DNA of 64,000 bases from assembly GCA_905221605.1 (NCBI GenBank), contig CAJNDS010000031.1:23501-87500 (forward strand), in the 5' to 3' direction. Position 1 is the stretch's first letter. Every line of letters begins with the position of its first letter. A program made the position numbers and the translations under genes. Under the pieces are notes generated by a model. That model had not been told where the DNA came from. It saw nothing but the letters and a program-made list of their open reading frames with translations, and ran no database searches. Of the stretch, positions 55,184-64,000 are shown piece by piece. The DNA comes from Symbiodinium natans. Lineage: Eukaryota; Sar; Dinophyceae; Suessiales; Symbiodiniaceae.

Positions 55184-57991
55184 CCGCCATGATCCATCTC
55201 TTTTTTCGCTGTGCTTGAACTTCGTCTAAGAGTTTTGGAAACACCAGTACTTGCGATACATTTTTCTATGAAGTCATAACTTTTAGTTGTCGTCTCGTAT
55301 TTAGTAAAAGCGACAACAGAATTCCCTCATTTTTCTCAAGCTCGTAATTAAAATACTGTAACATACAGTATATAGTAACCTAGAACATACAATATATGTG
55401 AAGATGTGCTACACGCAGCTCACATTGAGAGCGAAGCGAGCCACGGCCGCCTTTACCTGCGCCGCATTCAGCACACCACCTTGCACCTGCAATTTTTGGC
55501 ACAGGATAGACAGAGAGACATAGCAGTGCTTCAGTGCTGCAGTGTGCTAAAACGTGCCGACAATGCTTCGACTTGCAGAATCACGTGTAGCGGCTTACGA
55601 AAGTTCTGCAAGTAAAACATGTCTGCGAGAGCACGTTCAGAGTCTCGAAGCGCCAGACATCTTGCTGAAAGGGCCAGTCACCTCTGCTGAATCATGAATT
55701 TCGGAGCGAACCTGGCTGATACAAGTAGATACCGGAAGCAAGGTGTCCTCGAGACTCTCGCAAACCCTGATGCACAAGGCCAGATGGAAAGCATCTGGTA
55801 CCATCCCACATTCTCGAACTCTTGCTGCGTCCAAGCTGCTCGGATGGGGTAGAGCTGGGTTGGCCACCGCAAGGCGAAACGAGTAGCCTCGCAAAAATTG
55901 AGACTGCCTCCCTGTGGGCTGCGAATGACAACTAACCAATGCATGTTTGTCTTCGAAAGAAAACCTCAAGGAAGAGTGTCCCGTGCTGCGCTGCGCTCCA
56001 AAGCCGGAGGCCTCTACAGCAGTTTCCTCCCACTCCATAAATTGCGCCACTACAGGGCGGCATCGTGCGGGTTTCGGCTCTGGCGCCAGGGGTCTCGCTG
56101 TCTCTTTCGGGAGGGTCTCTCGATGTCCCCTAGCAGTCTATAGAGCAGCTGCGTGAGGGCCTATAGTATGTTGACGGACCTCGGGCCCTCCATGCCTTAC
56201 CTGGCTGTGACTGCGCATGGTCTGTGGATACTCGACGGTCAGGACCCATGTCTTAAGTTTCTCAATGCGCACACGAGACTCCCAACTTCACGGCTCAGTC
56301 ATTCAGGGTGGAACATCGTTGCTCAATCCGCAAAGCAACGGATCGCGGCATCCATTCGCTCCGCCAGCACTAGCCTTTCACAGGAGTGATGGAAGGAACC
56401 CAAAGCCGTAAAGCGAGAATTCGCGCGGACCTAGTGGCCATTCACGACAACTACGAGTACCGTCCCTGCCTTGCTGTGTTCTGCAGTCCAATACAGGCTT
56501 GCAGTCTGGGCAGGTCCTGGAAATACTGGCGTTCATCTTCCGTCAGCGCTGTGGACAACACAACCCACCAGATGCCAGCAGCAAATGTAGCCAACCTCAG
56601 CTGTCCTCATAGATCTGAGCTCCCTGGAGCTCTGCCAGGATGCTGGCTGATGCAGAAATGGAGAAGAGGCAATCCACCGCAAATGTGAAGCGGTACGGTG
56701 CCTCAGCGTCAAAGTGACATGGCGCACATGTCATGCAGCCGATAGGCAGCAACTTCACCAAGACAACATGCAAGATGTTCATCTCGGGCATGCTCGTCTG
56801 CATGCAGGGCTGCAGTGATGCGAAGTGCACCGCCGACAGGGACACTCGCGGCAGCTTGCAACGAAAACATTACCTTGTTGTCCTTGGCTATGGCTGGTTT
56901 GTGCCAACGGCATGTAGCTCAACTTCTGCAAACAAGTGGAGGAGTCGAGGGGTTTTTTTTGGGGGGGGGGGGCCGCAACATAGTTTCTGATCATCTGGCA
57001 GTTGCTATGGCTGCTGTGGCTACAGTGTGCAGTGCGCGTACAGTCTACATTTCAGCAGCATGCTACGCTCTCTGCATCTGCATCTGAATCGCTGATGCTC
57101 CGGATCTCAAGTCCTCGCCCGTATCCGCCTCAGGATATGCAGAACTGGGAGGCGGTTAGGTTAGGGTTTAGGCCAAGTCAGGGCCTGATAACAGCTCTCA
57201 GCTGAGCCACCGTCCCTGGATGATAAGAGGCCGAGAGCAGTTGCTGCGCCTGGCGGAAGCCTTAGAGGCCATTGGAGTCGTACGTTCTGCTGCCAGCTGC
57301 AAGATGTGGTGGTTATCGCCCTTCAGGGGTCATGTTCCGAAATTAGGGGTAACTTCTTGGGGTCCTTCATGGTCCTTGTTAACAAGGGAGTCCTGCTATT
57401 TTGGGGGGGCTACTGTAGGCGTCTCCCCTGGTTTCGCAAACCCCCATGCCTTGCAGGACTGCAGAGAGTCATCCATTTTGTGCCTAAACCCCCCAATCAT
57501 GCCCTGATCCCCTAAACCAGAGGCACTTACCTACATGGATGAGGGTTTTGACAAGGGTAGTCGGGTAGTTGCTCGCAGGTCGCGCTTGTTTTGAACCAAT
57601 CGCAGTCTGACTCAGCGGCTGCATACATTAACGATGTGAACGCATCCCAAGGTTCAGGACATCGGATCATACGGAAACCGCTTCAGCTTCGCGAGAAAGC
57701 CTCACACACGTCCGCCTGAAATTCAGGAGCGTACACCCTAACGCCACCTTTGATTCTCTTTGGGCAGCGGTGTGCAAGAATTCTGGACTCAGTCCTCTCG
57801 TAAAGGACGTCCTTTTCATGCGTGTTTTCTGTGAGGCCACTGAAGGGCTCCAGCAGGGCAGAGAATTGAAATCTACTCCGCGAGGTCACCCTTCCAAGGC
57901 TCGGAGGACAACGAGACTTGCCGCCCACGGTCCGTGACTTTGACGTCCATGCGCACCTCAGCTTTGCATGGCACGACAAGGTCTCACGCAC
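40442..57991 (-). CDS. Long modular coding tract, probably one giant multi-exon protein
   Basis: Minus-strand coding-like segments recur over 17 kb with two alternating motifs. The first is Y-x-F-x-V followed by NP: GYSFRLAVANPALPHP (55841-55885), APYRFTFAVDC (56669-56701), SYIFAVGVFNPALT (51973-52014), NTYFYVSARVRNPSATP (42913-42963), ESRYSFRLNVTVADQ (40855-40899) and LYEFTLQ near 45670. The second is xAPxGFxF followed by Cys: VAPEGFVFATTC (46359-46394), LVAPSGFSFPPSG (41757-41795), APGGFTLF (near 48335) and VYAPEFQADVC (near 57720). Other clear segments are EVRMDVKVTDRGRQVSL near 57935, GIEFSLPEDLGVFQVV near 52900 and KLQLDDFSYLAAGVFLRF near 54125. A terminal exon at 40442-40588 follows CTAG and ends GVDDLACDFEIAAVGLWQ...STQKF stop. 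The pattern suggests repeated beta-sandwich modules, perhaps extracellular. Exon joints are unresolved and more than one gene is possible. Confidence 0.4.
43290..43580 (-). CDS. Helical exon pair within the long coding tract
   Basis: The minus strand encodes AAERLLSDLQTVSRAL, then after a short GC-donor gap near a TAG, KLLSDISRGCSSMSDAL followed by LVMNDLTSEASKIFEEFGET. The heptad-like hydrophobic spacing suggests a helical or coiled-coil segment. It belongs by strand and position to the giant coding tract but differs from its beta-type modules, so it could be a separate gene. Confidence 0.4.
44560..44870. repeat. A/T-rich low-complexity region
   Basis: Repeated AATATTGATAATAAT and TCTACAATATCTATAATATC sequence, without coding signal. 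Confidence 0.7.
47268..47452. repeat. CAG/CCG repeat followed by an 11-bp minisatellite
   Basis: A GCCGCAGCAGCAG tract (47268-47337) leads into about ten tandem copies of AAGGC(A/G)GCAGC (47338-47452). The early copies alternate A and G at the variable base and the later copies are uniform A. The Leu/Cys/Ala frames are artefacts. Confidence 0.92.
54915..55125. repeat. (CATA)n and (TA)n microsatellites
   Basis: CACACACATACATACATACA followed by TATATATATATATGTATG and a second TA run at about 55097-55121. Confidence 0.9.
55143..55181. repeat. Poly-C run of 39 bases
   Basis: An uninterrupted C homopolymer. Its exact length may reflect a sequencing or assembly limit. Confidence 0.9.
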
Positions 57992-59014
57992 GTCCTCCGC
58001 AGCAGACGCTGCACGACAATCCTCTTACAACAGCCGCCTTAACTTGCATTCAACGCGGCATTCATTGCAGCAAGCTCGCATGCGAGGTACCTCGTGACAA
58101 CTACAGGGTGCACCACTGCGAATCCGCAATCCTAGGACTGACAGCCCCTGTGGCAATAAGTTGGTTGGTATGGCTGGTTCACCACTGCCATTGTGAATCG
58201 AGCAATCTTTTCCGGACTTGCTATGTCACCCGTTCGGTGCCTGAACACCCATGGCACCGGCATTGCGTGACACTTCCTCAGTACAAACCGAGATCGCGTC
58301 GGTCAATCACAAGCACTAAACACACTGCGCCATGGACCTCTCGGCACAATGTGAGCAATAGTGGTTTAGAGTCAGATCATGAAACTGCAGACCCAAACAC
58401 AGCAGCAAACTATATTCTCAGTGAAAACAAACTAGTTTAACCACGCAAATCCACGGCCACCAACACCAACACCGTCCAACATCAAGCAACTCACGGATTT
58501 GCGCGCTGAGCCAAAGCCGCGCACAGCCGCGCACACGCACAAATGCAGCTGATTCACCGCTGACCAGATGAACCAAGGACCAAAAAACAGGTATAAAAGT
58601 CAAGAATTCAATAGCGAAATCGAGACGTTCCAGAGAGCTTGCACCTAGAGCTACAACACAAAAGAGTCAAGTGATCAAAACGACACAACGCATCAACCCA
58701 ACCAAAAGAGCACAAGTTACGAAACCGGTAGGACAAGCCACAAATGTGCACAAACAAAATGTCACACTACTTTCAAAGTTCACCTTTACAAGCCGGGCAA
58801 CTCAACGAGCAACCCAACCGTACATCGAGGCCCTACGCACATACTCAGTAGGCAACCTGCTGCAAAAGTGTGCCGTACTCCACTGTTGCGAACTGATATT
58901 GACATCTGAATTGCAGACGGGGGTCACTATCTTCTTGTGCTTCTTACCTCAGCGGCATGAAAACAGAATCACATGCCTAGCCACTACAGCCCCGACAGCA
59001 GACACAGAGTCAAA
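57992..59014. other. Spacer between POLR1B and the giant coding tract
   Basis: No conserved exon was found on either strand. I looked for the missing last POLR1B exon here and did not find it. Confidence 0.4.
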
Positions 59015-59070
59015 TTAGGGTTTAGGGTTTAGGGTTTGAGGGTTGAGGGTTTAGGGTTTAGGGTTTCGGG
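59015..59070. repeat. Interstitial telomere-like tract, G-rich
   Basis: TTAGGGTTTAGGGTTTAGGG with GAGGGTTGAGGG variants, abutting the last recognised POLR1B exon. Confidence 0.9.
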
Positions 59071-59088
59071 ATGTGCGTGGCAGCTGTC

Positions 59089-62000
59089 AGCCGGGCGGCT
59101 GCAGGCCGGGCACTGCCAAGGCTCTCCGGCCTCGCCAGTCGTCCGCTCTCCGGGTTTCCCTTCGCGCGACGCGGGAACAATGGGATTTTCCCCCCCTGAG
59201 ACTAAGAGCTCCTTCGTAGGGATTATCATAGGGGGTACTATAATCCAAATTTACTACTAAGGACTGTTAGTATTCGGGGGAACATCCCAACTTTCACACA
59301 TTTTGAGACGAATTTTACTGATTCGTCGCGTGGTGTCAGATGATATCAGGCGCGTCAGCACGTTACCGCACGAAGCTGTTGGCAGGTGCCTGTGTGTGCC
59401 TGAGGCGAGATCACAGAACCGCAGTGTGGACACCTTAGGAGGCTGGGACAGGAAGCCGCAAGCTCTCGGTGGCTAAGATCCCTCGCATGCTCAGAGCAAT
59501 TCACGCTAATTTAGACTACATCGTTTTCGCCCCTCCCCTTCAGTACCGCGGGCCTGGCGAAGTGTACCCTGAAACCTAAAAAATGATGGTTGGATTCCAT
59601 TTGCCCAGATCTGTTGCGATAAGGAAGTGACAGGAATTCAATCAGTGTCAAGCTGCACATAGGCAATGTCGTAGTCGGAGCTGCGCATCAGGCGATCGTG
59701 CAGCAAGAAAGCTGTGCCGTGAGCCAGCAATGAGTCTCGCTCCATCTCTCCGAATCGAATGCCTCCTTTCTTCCTTAGCTCAAGATCACATGCCTCACTG
59801 ACCGCCCCCACAAGGATGTCACCCAATGTATCTTCACCCGCAGAGCACCAAGTACTCAGCACTGCAGTTCTGTGTCTGCCCCCTCGAGCCTACGTGCTTG
59901 GCTTACTTACTTGCTCTGACATGTTGTGAGGGTTTACACAGCCGAGCATCTTACGCCCCTTGACAGGCTGATTGGTCAGCCGGTCCACGGTACCCCGGGC
60001 ACGCACTTGAGCCTTGTCCTCGGTTCTGAAGAGCAGACACATGAGCCATTGTCCCTGCGCTCCTCCTCATCTCGCTTCTCTCGTCGGGCTGTCCGCAGGC
60101 ATGGGGAGCCCTTACTGCTCCTTCTTGCGTCCTTCCTTCCAGCATGCTTGACGTATTACCAAGTCAGTTCTCGACACTGCTTCCTATCTCAATGACCCTC
60201 TTCGAACCCACTCCCATGTATCTCTCTCGCTCTCTCGCTCTGTCTCTTCTCAACGCAAGCTGATGTGAGACCCGTTGTTGCTGTTCCGGCCCAGTGGCCA
60301 TCACAAGATGCCGCAAGCGCTGGTAGTACCTGTGTGGGGGGCAAGGTTTTCGTGTGCCTTTCGTGCGACAAAAACTCTGCAGCCTCTCCGCGCTGACGCG
60401 CCTGTCTATGGAGTTCCGGACAGGATTCAGGATTAGATCTGAGCAGAAATATTGTTGTGTTCAAGGGCTTGCTACGAGACGGCTAGGCCCTAGGCCCTAG
60501 GCAGTCTCTGAAATGCGCTCGGCGCGCTTGCCTTTTTGTCATTTGCGGCCTGTGATGAGCTGTAATTTGATGTCTTCTCACAGATTCTAAAAGGCTTCTG
60601 CTAGTGACCCGGTCACACCCATCCGAAAGTCACTAGATGACACTGGGTGTATTTCTACACATCCAGCTCGCCCGACCAAATCGTTGTGGTGAAGGGGAAC
60701 ACCAACTTAGGGAAGCAAGTCAACAGTCAAAGGGGGAGCTGCCACCGCCACCCTGAATTTTAGAGCCCAATCCGAGGGAAGGCACGAAGAGGCGTGCAGA
60801 GGACAGCGCGGAGCGCAGATGTGGATGTATGCTTGGAGTGTTGTCCTACGAATACATTCCTTCTGCTGACAGTTCCTGCTCGCCACCTTCTCACGGCAAG
60901 TTTCTGTCCTTTTGCAACCCCCCCTTCCCCCGCTGGGCCCCCGCCCCCTCAACCAAACCCAAATCCCTCACGCAAACGCGATAGTTACCCTACACCCTAG
61001 CATCCTGTCCTGCAAACCCTAGGCTCTAAGCACAAAAGCCCACCTCAAACCTAGATCCTTACAGTTTAAACAACTCATGAACAACCATGAACAACTATGA
61101 ACGACTCCTAGAGAAAAGACACCAACAATAAAACCTTTAAACCCTATAACCATAAATCCAAAACTGCTCCACCACCAAACACGGGCCAAACTCGAGTAGA
61201 GGGGGGAGGCTGCACATGTATGTATATATATATATATATAGATATTGATTTATGTATTTATCTATTGTTTTTTTGTAAACATATATATTTCGATTTTTAT
61301 ATGCATTTTTATAGTCTTTATCTATTTATCCATGCATTTGTTTTTGCCTATTCAATAAGTCATCTATTTGTTAACTATTGTTATCATTTGAAAAACTTAT
61401 TACTTGTATCTACATATATGCCCTCTCGTACATGTACTGCACATGTGTATATATATATATGTATACATGAGATAAACATATACACATATCTATGTATACA
61501 TATGTATATATAGAGATATGTGTGTGTGTGTGCATCGTACATGTACAAAACTACATATCGAATCAGAACCATAGATACACACACAGATGTTAAACAAATA
61601 CCTACTGTATGAATACATATCTGTGTTCACCCCTACGAGTTGTCAACAATGCTCAACCCTTGCGCGTTCGCTTTGCTTTCTTTAGAGGTTGAGGGATCTT
61701 GGGAGAATGTGCTGGGGAGAGGGGGGGGGGGTGGAGGAGGCGCAGAAGCTCACAACGCAGCACAGAAATGACAACGAACAGAAGGCAGTGTGCCTAAGGC
61801 ATAAGGTGGAGCGACGGCTTGTGATCAATATGGAACGTCGAGTCACACCACGCCAATGAAAATGTCGGCTTCAATCTCGGTGCCATGGATTCCGGAGTAC
61901 ATTCCTGCTTGTAGAGCTGGCTGCCGATGATGATAATGATAGTGGCATGCACAAGACAACCGCCAGGTTCACCGTCTACTTGCGCATGTCAAACAGCAGC

Positions 62001-62225
62001 CAAGAGGCGTTCTGTTCCAAGGCGCTTGTAGCCGTGGATTTTCAACCTTGCAGTCGGAGCTAGTGGGGAAGTAGACGGGAGTCTCAAATGACTGATAAGG
62101 GGTTTCTCGGACTTATGGCAATAGGGGGTCCCCTTGGCTCCGCCACAGTGAGTCAAAGCAGCGTCTTCCCGAAGTAGTCGGCCGCCTTGGTGCCAAAGCC
62201 GTCGGCGGGCTCCTCGAGTCTAAGG
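59089..62225 (-). CDS. POLR1B: RNA polymerase I second-largest subunit, C-terminal exons (POLR1B/RPA2)
   Basis: Pol I makes pre-rRNA in the nucleolus; this subunit supplies the hybrid-binding and clamp regions. Eight minus-strand exons were traced: 62160-62225 ([12 protein letters not shown]), 62018-62046 (LKIHGYKRL), 61847-61904 ([18 protein letters not shown]), 60303-60329 (YYQRLRHL), 59957-60025 ([23 protein letters not shown]), 59657-59773 ([38 protein letters not shown]), 59400-59433 ([11 protein letters not shown]) and 59089-59130 ([15 protein letters not shown]). All phases agree. [16 protein letters not shown] with TNQPVKG is diagnostic of Pol I rather than Pol II. The two CxxC pairs form the C-terminal zinc ribbon. 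Donors are GC, GA, GT, GA, GC, GC, GC; acceptors are AG|G except one AG|A. Exons shrink to 27 and 29 bp. The last exon and about 900 N-terminal residues were not found; another gene begins 0.8 kb upstream. Confidence 0.93.
59182..59288. mobile_element. Degenerate relative of the 34.6-kb MITE-like element
   Basis: The ends GGGATTTTCCCCCC and GGGGGAACATCCC are inverted and match the ends of 34645-34738. The interior shares CTAAGGACTGTT. No clear flanking duplication remains. It lies in the intron between the two zinc-ribbon exons of POLR1B. Confidence 0.5.
61218..61550. repeat. A/T-rich tract with TA and TG microsatellites
   Basis: TATATATATATATATAGATA at about 61223-61243, ATATATATATATGTATAC at about 61449-61465 and GTGTGTGTGTG at about 61519-61530. 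It lies in the long intron between POLR1B exons at 60329 and 61847. Confidence 0.85.
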
Positions 62226-62624
62226 CTGTCATTTTGCGCAGAGTCATTTACAAACATCATATTTATGTGTACTGGGTAGGCCTCAGCCTTGGGGCCAAAA
62301 ATTTTAGCCAATTTACAGTTTGCGGGCATGTCTTGTTGTTAGGGTGGTTCTGCTTCTTTTGGCGCTCCTTTTTTTCCGGCATACCATCCTTGTGAGTCCA
62401 TAGAACCATTAAATAAATCACCGTCTCTCAGCGGTGACTTTGAAACAGCTGGAGGCCAACTATGAACAACTGGCTGCCAAATTCAAGCAGGTCCCATGGC
62501 AGCCTGAAACGCATTGGTTGCAGTCCTAAGAGATCACTGTCACTGAAAAAAGACCCGGGCCCTACGGAAAATTTGCCACCTTAGGTGACGAGCTCGCCAC
62601 AGAGACCGCAATACTGTGACAAAT

Positions 62625-62850
62625 TAGGCCGGGTCAGCTGTCCCCCTGCTCAGGGTAGGCTGCAGGCCTGGCCAAACAGGTACACTTTCAACTGGGATAA
62701 TGAGTCATTGGCAGAAAACCAGCGTGGCGCAGCCTTGTGACGAACACGATCCCATGCCGGGCTAGCCGCCTGCTCAGCTGGACTATAGGCCTGGCGAAAC
62801 ACGCACGTGATCAGCATGAAAGTGCAATTGGGACCATTGGCCCGGGCAAC
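62625..62850. repeat. Diverged tandem duplication of about 130 bp
   Basis: GCCGGGTCAGCTGTCCCCCTGC near 62628 and GCCGGGCTAGCCGCCTGC near 62757 each lead into AGGCCTGGC..AAACA and later AACTGGGA or AATTGGGA with CATTGGC. The two halves match discontinuously. Confidence 0.5.
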
Positions 62851-63033
62851 TCATGACAGATAAACGCACACAGTCAAGACAACGCAAATGCCTTTTTCCC
62901 CATACCCCATCAGAGTCGTAAAAGCCGTGGGCCACAGCGACAAGACCAAGAAGTTCTGCTGCGCACATCAGTTACTTTAAAAATAATAATACCAATGACT
63001 TCCCAGACCTCCGCTGCTGTTGCTGCCGCTCAA

Positions 63034-64000
63034 CTAATTAGACATGAAAACACCCTCGGGTCGATCGAAGCGATGAAGCTTTCGGAAAAGACCCCAGAAC
63101 CACAGGCCGCCATGCACGTCGGCGTTTCTTATCCCCAGATCTATGACCTTGGGGGGCGCAGGCCTGCCTTTGGCTTTTGGTCGCGCCTTCGGCTTGGCTT
63201 TTGCCTTCGCCGCAGCCTTGGCGGCAACATTCTCGGCCTTTAACCGATTCTCCATGTCTTTCCGGCTACGGTCCAAGTGCCAAAGGCCTTTGGAATGATG
63301 CAGGAGACCTTGCAAAAAGTGGCCTCTGTAATCATCCGGAACACTTCCAATGAACACAAAGCGTTGGCTCAGGAGGTGCTGGCTGAAGACCACTGAGACC
63401 TCGTCTCTGGTGCCAGAAGTGAATCTGTTCCAAGCCGCCTTCGACATGACGGGAAGACCATAAGCAGCAACGAGCACAGCCACCTTGGAGACCTCGACAT
63501 TCCTTGTCTGAGTCTGCTTTAACTATTATTGAAAAGGCACTGTATCAAGCTATCTGTGTCTTCGTCAGGTAGCGGCAAAGAAAAAATGCAAGCGAGCCAC
63601 TTGGCAATCTCAGGCTCAACGGCCAGTAGATCATCCACGTCATCGAAGACCACCATGTGGGCCCGCGCCACAAGCTCAATGACCTGCGCAAAGGCCGGCT
63701 CATCCCGCAGCCGCAGCAACCGATAGTCCTTGCCACGCGGAAAGACCATGTCAGTGTCCCGGGCCAAGCTGCAATCCAGCAGCTTCCATCTTGCCAGAAC
63801 TTCCATGCTGCGCAAGTACTCGGCCGCATCCTTGTCACGGCGACAGCTCCACAGCTTCGCTGTTTTCAACTTGGCTTCCAGAAAAGGGTTGCAGCCAACC
63901 TTTCGCTGCGCGGAGACCGCCTGGTTTCTCAACTTGATGTTTTCGGTCCGGCGCTTGAAGTTCTTCAACTGGCGACCTAGGTGTGGCTCACTGGCAAGGG
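63034..64000 (-). CDS. Unidentified protein, 5' end beyond the window
   Basis: Two long minus-strand open segments follow one another. Segment 63519 to the window edge encodes KNFKRRTENIKLRNQ, then RRDKDAAEYLRSMEVLARWK, then HMVVFDDVDDLLAVEPEIAK. The second, 63034 to about 63510, encodes SKVAVLVAAYGLPVMSK, FVFIGSVPDDYRGHF and a Lys/Ala/Pro-rich linker (KAAAKAKAKPKARPK) before a stop at 63034. The two are out of frame across about 20-40 bp, which a very short intron or a frameshift could explain; an AAAGCAG acceptor lies between them. Composition and length are strongly coding, but I recognise no domain. The basic linker could bind nucleic acid, which is only a guess. Confidence 0.6.

Overview
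This window looks like nuclear DNA of a dinoflagellate, most likely a Symbiodiniaceae-type genome. Four things point there. Short exons reassemble conserved proteins only if most introns start with GC or GA rather than GT and end in AG|G. Interstitial telomere-like (TTTAGGG)n tracts are scattered throughout. Every gene I could place lies on the minus strand, as in the one-way gene arrays of dinoflagellates. A large Ty1/copia retrotransposon is present. Exons are tiny (27 to 150 bp), so most genes do not show as long open frames and were rebuilt by reading for conserved motifs.

Layout, left to right. 1-2090 is a higher-order satellite. 2.1-5.4 kb has microsatellites and a hairpin but no gene I can support. 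5.5-7.3 kb holds exons of a minus-strand gene with a double-stranded RNA-binding domain. 8.0-8.9 kb holds a cluster of about nine palindromes around an AAT-rich microsatellite. 10.4-24.4 kb is a SET-domain gene split by a complete, apparently young copia element (13580-22284) with identical 287-bp LTRs, a 5-bp target duplication, a tRNA primer site, a gag-protease frame and a long pol frame. The pol frame carries an extra domain between protease and integrase that looks like an Fe(II)/2-oxoglutarate oxygenase.

25.8-29 kb holds exons of one or two unidentified genes. 29.8-34.4 kb holds a CheR-like S-adenosylmethionine methyltransferase gene with telomere-like tracts in its introns. 36.1-37.3 kb is NAA20 (NatB catalytic subunit), traced exon by exon from its start codon. 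40.4-58 kb is a long minus-strand coding tract with recurring Y-x-F-x-V / NP and APxGF motifs, probably one giant modular protein. 59.1-62.2 kb holds C-terminal exons of RNA polymerase I subunit 2 (POLR1B). 63.0-64.0 kb holds part of another unidentified gene.

The host genes have no obvious shared pathway. NAA20 and POLR1B are housekeeping genes, consistent with co-oriented arrays whose transcripts are separated by trans-splicing, although I found no spliced-leader sequence here. All motif and splice calls come from reading the sequence; no database search was run.
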